Shown here: one piece after another, positions 1-7,489 of the stretch
How the letters are laid out: each line of letters starts with the position of its first letter
Numbering within the stretch: the first letter of the stretch is position 1
NCBI GenBank assembly: GCA_900319525.1
Contig: ONOU01000006.1
Location: forward strand, 1 to 64,000
From: an uncultured Prevotellaceae bacterium
GTDB lineage: Bacteria > Bacteroidota > Bacteroidia > Bacteroidales > Muribaculaceae
Length of the DNA: 64,000 nt
Reading direction: 5' to 3'
Notes under the pieces: model-generated
What the model saw: only the letters and a program-made list of their open reading frames with translations
Databases searched by the model: none
What the model was told of the DNA's origin: nothing
Program-made: the position numbers and the translations under genes

Positions 1-3
1 GCA

Positions 4-27
4 CCGTAAAATTACATAATTTTACGG
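4..27. repeat. Perfect palindrome at the left edge
   Basis: Two perfect 11-bp arms (4-14 and 17-27, CCGTAAAATTA and its complement) are separated by only 2 bases. It lies just upstream of a T-tailed hairpin. It could be a second terminator stem, an operator, or part of a gene cut off by the window edge. No further function can be assigned. Confidence 0.6.
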
Positions 28-34
28 ATATGAC

Positions 35-67
35 AAAGCCTCCGCTTGGGAAAGTAGAGGCTTTTTT
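35..67 (+). terminator. Rho-independent terminator of an upstream plus-strand gene
   Basis: AAAGCCTC (35-42) pairs with GAGGCTTT (57-64), and a run of six T ends at 67. The gene it serves lies outside the window to the left. The minus-strand transposase gene ends at 106, so the site separates convergent transcripts. Confidence 0.7.
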
Positions 68-105
68 CATTTTTGAGGTATGTTTTGCAACAGCCTCTGT
101 GGGGT

Positions 106-1068
106 TCACGGCTGTCTGGCGATTGCCCGTGCCAGGGCATTCATGTCGTGGCATCGCTCTTGGGTTAATGGCAGGTAGTCGTTGTGATGCTCATTCTTGG
201 AAATGAGCAATAACTTGCCTGCGGCACAGGCATCAAACAGTTTGCCACCAGGCTTGGCCATCTCTGAGAAGCCGTTGTCACTGATGAGGATGACGGGGAC
301 TCCCGCCTCGAGTGCCCTGTTTATAATGGCTTTCTCGCCTCGACTGACGGCAGGGGAGACAAGCACGGCACCTTGGGCAAGTAGCTTATCCCCCTCGAGC
401 GCGATTTCCTCGTCGTTTAGGCGGCGTGAACAGTAAACCTGCAGTATTGATGGGTGTTGCAGGAGTTGATGGTTGCCCATCGCGGCCACAGTAGTACCTG
501 CAATCGTGAGATGATGAGAGACAGTGAAGAAATCGTGATGCTGCCGTTTGACCCATAGGCGCCTTGGGTTATCGCTAAGGTATGCTTTCCAGCGGTCAAG
601 TTGACCTTTGCCCCGAAGGATGCCGTCAGTATAGCCCGTTTCCCATAACGGCACGGGATGTCCCATCTCCCTGGCTGCCCTGTTGCAACCAGCCTTGAAA
701 CCATTGATGACCTTACCCAGATGAACAGGCAATGAATCTGTGACAAACAGGATGCCGTGCAGGTGGTCGGGCATGACGGTCAATGCCAGTACCTTGATTT
801 GCGGGTAGTAGCGGGGAATACCCAGCCACTCGGCCTCCACGCGCTTGCCCAGGGACGATAGGCTTACCCATGGCTGTGAATGGCAGCAGTCGGGACCACA
901 CAGGGCTCCCAATCGGGGAATGCGCTTTTCCACGCACAAGGTGATCATGTAGATACCCCGGCCATGGTAGTCATGATCAACCATCCGTCGCTTCATCGAC
1001 GGGGTCGCTGCCACGTTGGGATGGTTTCTTGACCATTGCTTGCGGCCCTCGTTGCGCTTGTTGTCCAT
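106..1068 (-). CDS. REP-associated (RAYT/Y1, IS200-like) transposase fused to a Rossmann-like C-terminal domain
   Basis: The N-terminal half matches the Y1 HUH nuclease family. It has the MPDHLHG motif, with the two metal-binding histidines near residues 102 and 104, and a downstream ILRGKGQLDRW...KAYLSDNPRR segment with a candidate nucleophilic Tyr near 163. Proteins of this type act on single-stranded REP hairpins. After about residue 205 a second domain begins (VYCSRRL..., GAVLVSPAVSRGEKAI, AGVPVILISDNG, KPGGKLFDAC). It resembles the SLOG/DprA-like nucleotide-binding fold and is absent from plain RAYT proteins of about 150-220 aa. I chose the ATG at 1066-1068 (MDNKRNEG, 320 aa) because the longer frame to 1104 runs into the REP-like hairpin. 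The gene stands alone on the minus strand beside its probable substrate at 1086-1174. The HUH call is firm; the C-terminal fold is an inference from motif appearance. Confidence 0.8.
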   Translation of the reverse strand: MDNKRNEGRKQWSRNHPNVAATPSMKRRMVDHDYHGRGIYMITLCVEKRIPRLGALCGPDCCHSQPWVSLSSLGKRVEAEWLGIPRYYPQIKVLALTVMPDHLHGILFVTDSLPVHLGKVINGFKAGCNRAAREMGHPVPLWETGYTDGILRGKGQLDRWKAYLSDNPRRLWVKRQHHDFFTVSHHLTIAGTTVAAMGNHQLLQHPSILQVYCSRRLNDEEIALEGDKLLAQGAVLVSPAVSRGEKAIINRALEAGVPVILISDNGFSEMAKPGGKLFDACAAGKLLLISKNEHHNDYLPLTQERCHDMNALARAIARQP

Positions 1069-1085
1069 TGCTTGTCGATTTAAAA

Positions 1086-1174
1086 GCGAGCCAGAGGCTC
1101 GCAATACTCCGACGGCTCTGTTCCGGTCGTTGAGGCTGTTCAGGCCGTTGAAGTATTGCGAGGCTCTGCCTCGC
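1086..1174. repeat. Head-to-head pair of REP-like hairpins (BIME-like) next to the RAYT gene
   Basis: The left unit is GCGAGCC-AGA-GGCTCGC followed by AATACT (1086-1108). The right unit is AGTATT followed by GCGAGGC-TCT-GCCTCGC (1152-1174). The two 23-bp units are inverted copies. Their only differences are a G/C swap on each side of one stem base pair, so both stems stay perfectly paired. About 43 bp separates them. Such doublets beside a RAYT gene are the classical arrangement of REP/BIME elements. Confidence 0.8.
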
Positions 1175-1185
1175 TGTGGGGTGTT

Positions 1186-2727
1186 TTACTTCGCTACTTT
1201 CTCGAGGCGCTTCATCATGGCGAACATGAAGAGCGCAGCAACGAGGCAGACGCCCAGGAACACGCACCAGCATGCCCACAGGGGCACCTTGCCCCACAGC
1301 AGTCCACCCACGAGCACGAGTTGGTTGCCCAGGGCGGTGGAGACAAACCATCCACCCATCATCATGCCCTTGTACTTGGGCGGAGCCACCTTGCTGACAA
1401 ACGAGATGCCCATCGGTGATAGCAACAGCTCGCCAAAGGTCAGGATCAGGTAAACGCCAATCAGCAGGTTGGGTGTCACGTCGGCCACGTGCTGACCAAC
1501 GAGGTTGCCGTCGGCATCAGGTGCCATCTGAGGCATGGGCAGCCCCACCGAGGCAAATGCCATCAGAGCATAGGCGATGGCGGCAACGACCATACCGTAG
1601 GCAATCTTTCTGGGGGCAGAGGGCTCTTTGCCCTTAGATGCCAACCAGCCGAAGATGGCCATTGACACGGGCGTCAATGCCACGACATAGAACGGATTGA
1701 ACTGCTGGAAGATGGGAGCAGCGACATCGATGCTGCCCGTCGTGCGGGTGTACTTGTAGCACAGGATGCCCAGTGCAGCGACAATGACTGCTGCCGAGAT
1801 GCCCTTACCCTTGGCCGTCTTGCTCTGGAACAGCGAGAAACCGGCATAGACGATGAAGATAATGAGCACCAGATTCCACACGTCAAAGGCCATGCTCTGC
1901 AGCCCGGTGGCCGTGTTGGCCGTGAACTCATCGGCAAAGTAGGTGAGCGATAGACCGTTCTGGTGGAATGCCATCCAGAAGAATACCACCACGGCAAACA
2001 CCAGACACAGGGCGACAATGCGCTGCTTGGTCTCCTGCTTGCTCAATTCGGGGAGTTTAGCGGCCTCTTGAGCAGCCTTGGCGTCGTCCTTCTTGCCGCC
2101 CTCGGCGTGACGGAACGTGCTGCGGAAAGCATAGTAGATGGCAATCGAGATGATCAGCGAGACGCAGGCCACAGCAAACGAGAAGTGGTAGGCATCATTG
2201 GATGAGAATCCAAGTGCGGTCTCGGCATACTCCTTGATCTTGACAGCTGCCGTGGGAGCAAACAGCGCGCCGATGTTGATGGCCATGTAGAAAATCGAGA
2301 AACCGGCGTCGCGCTTGGCGGCATAGCGGGTGTCGTCATACAGGTTGCCGACCATCACTTGCAGGTTGCCCTTGAAAAGGCCAGTCCCCAAGCCGATGAG
2401 CAGTAGCGCGCCAATCATCACGATGAGTGCAAACGTGTTGCCGCCAAGTGGGACAGACAGCAGCAAGTAGCCCAGGAACATGATGATGATACCGATGGTC
2501 ACCATCTTGCCAAAACCGAATTTGTCGGCCATGAAGCCGCCAATGAGCGGGAGGAAATACACGACCATGAGGAACGAGCTGTAGATTGTGCCTGCCACAG
2601 CGGGTGATAGGCCATAGTTGGCCCTGAGGAAGAGGGCGAACACCGCAATCATCGTGTAGTAGCCGAATCGCTCGCCCGTGTTGGCCAGCGCAAGAGCAAA
2701 CAGGCCTTTAGGTTGTCCTTCAAACAT
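1186..2727 (-). CDS. POT/PTR2 family proton-coupled oligopeptide transporter
   Basis: This 513-aa inner-membrane protein would import di- or tripeptides with protons. The first helix carries the family signature NTGERFGYYTM (ExxERFxYY type) near residues 16-26, followed by the GGFMADKFG loop and the FKGNLQVMVGNLY segment of helix 4. The rest is a chain of about 12-14 hydrophobic helices. The middle region around residues 205-230 is a charged cytoplasmic loop. The last residues (MMKRLEKVAK) are a basic tail. It is the downstream member of a pair with the POT gene at 2829-4415; the gap between them holds a TCTAGA-rich hairpin. Length and motifs are normal for the family. Confidence 0.92.
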   Translation of the reverse strand: MFEGQPKGLFALALANTGERFGYYTMIAVFALFLRANYGLSPAVAGTIYSSFLMVVYFLPLIGGFMADKFGFGKMVTIGIIIMFLGYLLLSVPLGGNTFALIVMIGALLLIGLGTGLFKGNLQVMVGNLYDDTRYAAKRDAGFSIFYMAINIGALFAPTAAVKIKEYAETALGFSSNDAYHFSFAVACVSLIISIAIYYAFRSTFRHAEGGKKDDAKAAQEAAKLPELSKQETKQRIVALCLVFAVVVFFWMAFHQNGLSLTYFADEFTANTATGLQSMAFDVWNLVLIIFIVYAGFSLFQSKTAKGKGISAAVIVAALGILCYKYTRTTGSIDVAAPIFQQFNPFYVVALTPVSMAIFGWLASKGKEPSAPRKIAYGMVVAAIAYALMAFASVGLPMPQMAPDADGNLVGQHVADVTPNLLIGVYLILTFGELLLSPMGISFVSKVAPPKYKGMMMGGWFVSTALGNQLVLVGGLLWGKVPLWACWCVFLGVCLVAALFMFAMMKRLEKVAK

Positions 2728-2748
2728 GATATTTGTCTTTTTTTATTG

Positions 2749-2794
2749 AGAGAATCTAGAAAATCTAGCCATTTCTAGATCTTCCAGATTCTCT
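2749..2794. repeat. TCTAGA-rich inverted repeat between the two POT genes
   Basis: A 20-nt arm at 2749-2768 pairs with 2775-2794 with two mismatches, around a 6-nt loop. The arms are built from 9-bp TCTAGANNN-like units, as in the arrays at 35669-35710 and 42499-42543. No T-run follows on the coding (minus) strand, so it is not an ordinary terminator. It could act as an mRNA-stabilising stem or be a by-product of repeat spread. Confidence 0.65.
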
Positions 2795-2828
2795 TAAATT
2801 GATAAAATATGTATTGCAATCGTTTAGA

Positions 2829-4415
2829 TTACTGCTTCTCGCCGGTAACACGCTCCAGCCAGCTTACCATGCCCCACATCACAGCCATGGCGACGAGGCA
2901 GATGACCAGGAAGACGGCCCAGCACATCCACAGCTTGGGCATCTTGTTGAGCATCACCGGACCAATCCAGATGAACAGGTTGCCCAGTGCGGTAGCACCC
3001 AGCCACAAGCCCTGGCAGATACCCTGCAGGTGCTTGGGAGCAATCTTGGAAACGAACGACAGACCCAGCGGCGAGATGAACAACTCGGCAACGGTCAGGA
3101 AGAAGTAAGTGGCAATGAGTACCCACCACTGCGACTTCATGGCAGCCTGCTGGTCGATGCTCATGGCGCGGAAGACCTCACCATTGGGATAGTCATAAGC
3201 CATGCTCAGCACTACCAGGAACAGGTAGGCCAAACCGGTGATACCCATACCGATGACGATCTTTCTCGGAGTTGAGATGGCATGGCCGGCCTTGGCGCGG
3301 GCAGCAAAGATCCACATGATGATGGGGGTGAGGAAGATCACGAAGAACGGGTTCACGGCCTGCCAGATTTCGGGAGCGATACTGTCGGTAACGACATAGT
3401 CACGCGCGAATACCGACAGCGACTGGCCGTTCTGGTGGAATGACAGCCAGAAGAACACGCAAACGCCCAGCACTGCAAACAGGGCAGCCATGCGCTGCTT
3501 GATCTCCTTGGCCATAGCGCGACGCTCCTCGGGGGTGTAGTCGGCAGCGGCAGCGGCCTCCTTCTTGGCGGGAGTCGGGAAAATCTTCTTAAAGGCGATG
3601 AAAATTACCAGCGACAGGAACATGGCGACTACCGAGGCGATGAAGCTGTAGTGAACACCCGTGTTGAACACCTCAAGGTAGCTGTTGCAGGCGGCATTCA
3701 TGTCGCCCAGGTTCAGACCACCCTGGTTCACCTTCTCCATCAGTGCGGTGAGGTTGGTCATCTGCTCGCCGGTCATGCTGGCGGCGTCATTCAGGTACTG
3801 GTGGCACAATGCGGGAAGACCTGCATCATAGACCATGCCCTTGACACCCAGCCACCACTGGCGCAGCAACGGGGCAACGAACGGTGCAATCAGACCACCG
3901 ATGTTGATGAACACATAGAAAATCTGGAAGCCCGAGTCACGGCGCTCCTTGATCTCCTTGATTTCCTCGACACTCTTGCCCTGGGCAACAGCGTCGGCCT
4001 CCATGTTGTCATACATCTGACCCACGATGGCTTGTAGGTTGCCCTTGAACAAACCGTTACCGAAGGCGATCAGGAACAATGCCACGCAGGTGAACACGAG
4101 CAGCCACATGTGGTTGCCTGCCGAGTGCACGACGGGGATAGACAGCAGCACGTAGCCGATAGCCATGATCACAAGACCCCACTGGATGGTGCTCTTGTAG
4201 TTCTGGGTGCGGTCGGCAATGAAACCGCCCACGAGACCCAATACATAAATGCCTGCATAGAAGACGCTGTAGATTACACCGGCAACGCCCTCGTCAAGGC
4301 CAAACTTGGAGCACAGGAACAGCAGCAGCACGGCATTCATGATGTAGTAGCCGAAGCGCTCGCCCATGTTGCTCAACGCGGCAGGGATTAGACCCTTGGG
4401 ATGGTTTTTAAACAT
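2829..4415 (-). CDS. POT/PTR2 family proton-coupled oligopeptide transporter (second copy)
   Basis: This 528-aa paralog of the neighbouring POT gene opens with the same signature (SNMGERFGYYIMNAV), then GGFIADRTQNYKS and FKGNLQAIVGQMYD. Between the first and second halves it has a longer periplasmic or linker stretch (about residues 195-240, including the MTGEQMTNLTALMEKVNQGG segment) that the other copy lacks, which suggests different substrates. It begins 56 bp after sufE on the same strand, so sufE, this gene and the next POT gene may be one transcript. No promoter box was seen in the 4416-4471 gap. Confidence 0.92.
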   Translation of the reverse strand: MFKNHPKGLIPAALSNMGERFGYYIMNAVLLLFLCSKFGLDEGVAGVIYSVFYAGIYVLGLVGGFIADRTQNYKSTIQWGLVIMAIGYVLLSIPVVHSAGNHMWLLVFTCVALFLIAFGNGLFKGNLQAIVGQMYDNMEADAVAQGKSVEEIKEIKERRDSGFQIFYVFINIGGLIAPFVAPLLRQWWLGVKGMVYDAGLPALCHQYLNDAASMTGEQMTNLTALMEKVNQGGLNLGDMNAACNSYLEVFNTGVHYSFIASVVAMFLSLVIFIAFKKIFPTPAKKEAAAAADYTPEERRAMAKEIKQRMAALFAVLGVCVFFWLSFHQNGQSLSVFARDYVVTDSIAPEIWQAVNPFFVIFLTPIIMWIFAARAKAGHAISTPRKIVIGMGITGLAYLFLVVLSMAYDYPNGEVFRAMSIDQQAAMKSQWWVLIATYFFLTVAELFISPLGLSFVSKIAPKHLQGICQGLWLGATALGNLFIWIGPVMLNKMPKLWMCWAVFLVICLVAMAVMWGMVSWLERVTGEKQ

Positions 4416-4471
4416 AACTTTGTTCAGGTTTTTGGTTAATATATTAATTATTTAATGTGTTGATGTCGTTT

Positions 4472-4906
4472 TTAGCAGCCAGTGTGCTCACGTGCCTGGA
4501 AGGCGATGGCGTAGGCGCGGACCTGCTTAATCATCGCCAGCAGGCCGTTGCTGCGGGTGGGGGAGAGGTGCTCCCTCAGGCCGATGCGCTCGATGAAGTA
4601 CAGGTCGGCGTCGAGCACCTCCTGCGGTGTCGCGCCGTCAAGCACGCGCACGAGCATCGAGATGATTCCCTTGACGATGATGGCGTCGCTGTCGGCCTGC
4701 AGGTGCATCTTGCCATCGATGCAGTCGGCCTGCAGCCACACGCGGCTCTGGCAACCGTCAATCAGGTTGTCGGCCGTCTTGTACTGCTCGTCCAGGGCGG
4801 GCATGGCATTGCCCATGTCAATGATGACACTGTAACGGTCCATCCAGTCGTCCAGACCCTCAAATTCCTCAATGATTTCGTCTTGTCGCTCGTTGATTAT
4901 TGACAT
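4472..4906 (-). CDS. sufE: SufE-type cysteine-desulfurase activator
   Basis: SufE accepts persulfide sulfur from a SufS-type desulfurase and hands it to the SUF iron-sulfur assembly scaffold in the cytoplasm. The protein shows the conserved sulfur-acceptor motif DGCQSRVWLQA, with the Cys near residue 51 of the chosen product, and the EIIEEFEGLDDWMDRY N-terminus typical of the family. I use the ATG at 4904-4906 (144 aa, the usual length), not the ATG 33 bases upstream, because family members start at MSIINERQDEIIEEF. No sufBCDS genes are in view. A possible TAnnTTTG box at 4937-4944 lies 31 bp upstream. Confidence 0.9.
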   Translation of the reverse strand: MSIINERQDEIIEEFEGLDDWMDRYSVIIDMGNAMPALDEQYKTADNLIDGCQSRVWLQADCIDGKMHLQADSDAIIVKGIISMLVRVLDGATPQEVLDADLYFIERIGLREHLSPTRSNGLLAMIKQVRAYAIAFQAREHTGC

Positions 4907-4936
4907 GAATAAATGATGATGATTTGGTTTAACCTC

Positions 4937-4944
4937 CAAAGATA
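4937..4944 (-). promoter_or_regulatory. Possible -7 box for sufE
   Basis: On the minus strand this reads TATCTTTG, fitting the Bacteroidetes -7 consensus TAnnTTTG. It lies 31 bp upstream of the chosen sufE start, downstream of the ppiD-like terminator. No clear TTG -33 element is present at the expected spacing, so this is tentative. Confidence 0.4.
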
Positions 4945-4998
4945 GCGCATTTTTTTGAGATAGGATGTCATTGCCCCCATAAAAATGCGATTTTCAAT

Positions 4999-5037
4999 AA
5001 AAAAACAGGTCCCGCCAGCACGTGGCCAGCGGGACTT
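4999..5037 (-). terminator. Rho-independent terminator of the PpiD-like gene
   Basis: On the minus strand GTCCCGC (5035-5029) pairs with GCGGGAC (5015-5009). A run of seven T follows on that strand (complement of 4999-5005). It lies 31 bp past the stop codon of the foldase gene and separates it from sufE. Confidence 0.75.
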
Positions 5038-5067
5038 GTCATGTCTTGATGTATTCTCGTGAGAGAA

Positions 5068-7149
5068 TTAGTAGAAGTCAATCAGGCGTTTCTTCACCTT
5101 GGTAGCCTTGCTCAGGATGTTGTAGATAGTGCGCGGGTTAGCGATCACCTGAGCGCCACGGCTCTGGTTGTAGCGGTTGGCCAGCTCTTCCTTTGAGGGG
5201 TTGTAGTTGGTCTTCTCCTGCTTAACCACCTGGTAAACAAACACAGCGTTCTCACCCTTCCAGGGACCCTGCAAAGCACCTTGCTTGGCGGCGGCCATGC
5301 GGCCGATGAGACCAGGCTCGTTACCCAGCTTGGGATCACCGTTGTTGGCAAACACGATGTTGACGGTGTCAACCTTGGCACCCATGGCGGCGGCATAACC
5401 GTTCAGGTCCTTAGCCTTGCCCTGGTACTGCTTGATCAGGTCGTCACCCTTCTTGCTGTTGCGTATGCGGCTGGTGAGCATGTCCTTAATCTGCTGATAG
5501 GTGTAGGGCATGTAACCGTCGTTGTAGATGTCATCCACGGCAATGGCAACCAGCACGTCGTTATTGTCGCTGAAGATAGGCGATACTTCGTTAGCCTTGT
5601 TGTCAAAGGCCCACTTGATGGCCTTGCGGCTGTCCTTAATGGCACTCTGGCCATATATGCCCAGACCCAATTGAGCGGTGCTCGGGCTGATTATTTCCTC
5701 AACGGCGTTGTAGCCAGCCTTGGCAGCGTTGGCCTCAAAGTCCTTGGCGGTCTTGTTCTTGTTCAGGAAGTCCTGGAACTTGTCACGCAGCTGGTCGCTG
5801 GTCTTGGTGCTGGCATAGGCGTCATAGCTTACGGTAGCAACCGTGTAGAACGTCTTGGCGGCCTTCTTGCTGTCCACTCTCATCAGGGTAGCACCCTGCT
5901 CGCCACTCATGTAGCTGAAGAATTGACCGGGAGTGGCATTGGCGATCTTGGCCTTGAGCGAGTCGGGAGCGTTGTAAACGCGCTGCCACTCGTTGAGTTT
6001 GCCGTCCACCTTCTGTGCATTGGCCTTCTTGAGGTCGTCCAGGCTCTTGCCCGAGTTGAGCTGATCCATGATGCTCTTCTGGAACTTGGCGTCACCCTGG
6101 GCGACAACGTAGCTCAGCTCTACCGAGTCGAGGCTCAGCTCCTTGTTGATGAGCTTGTACATCACGTGGTGGTTGCCCATGGTGCTGTCGCGGCGGGTAG
6201 TGCCTACCTCAGCGCTGGCAAAGATGTCGCGCACCTTGGCGGGAATGTTCTTCTGCTCCATCTTGGCGGTGTCGATCTGTACGGTGCCCAGCAGGCGAAC
6301 CGAATCCACGCCACGACCCTTCTGCAGGGCGATGTAGGCAGCGTCAGCAATCTTGTTGGCAGCTGCGATATCCTCGGCGCTGGGGTCGATGTTCACGGCG
6401 ATGTAGTGGATCAAGCGCACGTCCTCGTCGGTCTTGAACATGGGTTTGAGCTTCTCCCACTCGGCCTTGATTTCCTCGTCGCTCACAGGATACTTGTCGT
6501 CGGGCAGCGATGCATAGTCCTTCTTGGCAAAGGTGATGACGTTGGTCATAGCCTCATCGGCCTGCATCTGGGCGAGATCCAGGTCATTGGCCTGCATACA
6601 GCCGGCAAGCAAGTTCTGCAGCTTGGCAAAACGGTATTGTTTAGTGATGTCATTCTGGAGTTTGTTCCACTGGTTGCGCAGTTCGGCCACCTGACTGTCC
6701 TGAATACCCTGCTTGCCAGGGTTCATGATGAAGTCATAGAGCTCGGCCGGGCTCTGGGCACCCACCTGCTGTGCAAACTGCATCACTGCAGGAGCGGGGT
6801 TCTTGCCGACCATCAGCTCACTGATTTCCTTGTCGCTCACGTAGATGCCCAACTTGTCATACTCCTGTTCCAGGAGCTTCTCGTTGATCATCTCGTCGAG
6901 CACCTGTTGCTGTCGCAATGCTGCGTCGACCTGCTGGTTGTTTTGCTGGTCATCAGCGGCTTCTTGCTCCACGCGGCGCTGGAAAGCCATAATGTCAATT
7001 TTCTCATTGCCGACTTTTGCGGCTGCGCTGTTGCCACCTGAACGTCCGATGGCCTCGATACCTACCTCGATAATGAAAGCGAGCAATGCGGCACCGATGA
7101 CAATGGCAAGGATTTTTTTCCGTTGCCTAATTTTCTCTAATGTAGCCAT
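5068..7149 (-). CDS. PpiD-like periplasmic peptidyl-prolyl isomerase / foldase (SurA_N domain)
   Basis: This 693-aa protein is anchored by one N-terminal membrane helix (ILAIVIGAALLAFIIEVGI, about residues 14-32) after a short basic cytoplasmic tail. The rest should sit in the periplasm and help outer-membrane proteins fold. A SurA_N-like helical domain covers about residues 45-185 (FQRRVEQEAADDQQ..., LDEMINEKLLEQEYDKLGI). A parvulin-like region follows at about 230-335 (DEDVRLIHYIAVNID ... STMGNHHVMYKLIN). A second, more degenerate parvulin-like segment lies at about 340-430. Size and layout match Bacteroidetes PpiD-type proteins. Whether the isomerase sites are active cannot be judged here. 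It has its own promoter (7211-7240) and terminator. Confidence 0.85.
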   Translation of the reverse strand: MATLEKIRQRKKILAIVIGAALLAFIIEVGIEAIGRSGGNSAAAKVGNEKIDIMAFQRRVEQEAADDQQNNQQVDAALRQQQVLDEMINEKLLEQEYDKLGIYVSDKEISELMVGKNPAPAVMQFAQQVGAQSPAELYDFIMNPGKQGIQDSQVAELRNQWNKLQNDITKQYRFAKLQNLLAGCMQANDLDLAQMQADEAMTNVITFAKKDYASLPDDKYPVSDEEIKAEWEKLKPMFKTDEDVRLIHYIAVNIDPSAEDIAAANKIADAAYIALQKGRGVDSVRLLGTVQIDTAKMEQKNIPAKVRDIFASAEVGTTRRDSTMGNHHVMYKLINKELSLDSVELSYVVAQGDAKFQKSIMDQLNSGKSLDDLKKANAQKVDGKLNEWQRVYNAPDSLKAKIANATPGQFFSYMSGEQGATLMRVDSKKAAKTFYTVATVSYDAYASTKTSDQLRDKFQDFLNKNKTAKDFEANAAKAGYNAVEEIISPSTAQLGLGIYGQSAIKDSRKAIKWAFDNKANEVSPIFSDNNDVLVAIAVDDIYNDGYMPYTYQQIKDMLTSRIRNSKKGDDLIKQYQGKAKDLNGYAAAMGAKVDTVNIVFANNGDPKLGNEPGLIGRMAAAKQGALQGPWKGENAVFVYQVVKQEKTNYNPSKEELANRYNQSRGAQVIANPRTIYNILSKATKVKKRLIDFY

Positions 7150-7210
7150 TTACAATTATTTTTATTACGTTATTTCGTTCTTTTTTAGGGCTTTTTGCCA
7201 AATAAACACG

Positions 7211-7240
7211 CAAAGGTAGTTATTTTTTGCATTATACCAA
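7211..7240 (-). promoter_or_regulatory. Bacteroidetes-type promoter for the PpiD-like gene
   Basis: On the minus strand the -7 box TACCTTTG (7218-7211) is preceded by TTG (7240-7238) with a 19-bp spacer. This matches the -33/-7 pattern (TTG, about 19 bp, TAnnTTTG) used by the primary sigma factor of this phylum. The box lies about 60 bp upstream of the ATG. The rest of the 340-bp divergent gap is AT-rich, and the only other signal I see is the box at 7402. Confidence 0.75.
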
Positions 7241-7401
7241 AAAAACTCAATATTTTTCTCGATTTTTCTGTTTTTACTGGCATTAAGCGGCTTACACAAT
7301 ATTTTATCCAGTGGGCTGCTGTGTGGGGGACTTGTGGCGGCTGTTGATGATTTTTAGCATTATTTTAGATGATGTGTAGGCGGCGTTTGGCAATTTATTG
7401 T

Positions 7402-7409
7402 TAAATTTG
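7402..7409 (+). promoter_or_regulatory. Possible -7 box for the TPR protein
   Basis: TAAATTTG fits TAnnTTTG and lies 80 bp upstream of the ATG at 7490. The nearest TTTG (7386-7389) is too close for a canonical -33 element, so confidence is limited. Confidence 0.4.
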
Positions 7410-7489
7410 CAGTTAATATAGGTGTGGCAGGTGTCGATCACCAGCCTGTGTGGCATTAAGAGTCAAGAAAATAACTAAATAACGCTATA

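Noticed and set aside
1086-1174. CRISPR-like repeat pair
   Set aside because: The two units are inverted, not direct, and there are only two; they fit REP hairpins beside a RAYT gene.
5281-7041. Long 586-aa open frame on the plus strand
   Set aside because: It is antisense to the PpiD-like gene; its composition (Val/Leu/His/Gly-rich) is the usual shadow of a GC-biased gene, with no promoter or known domain.
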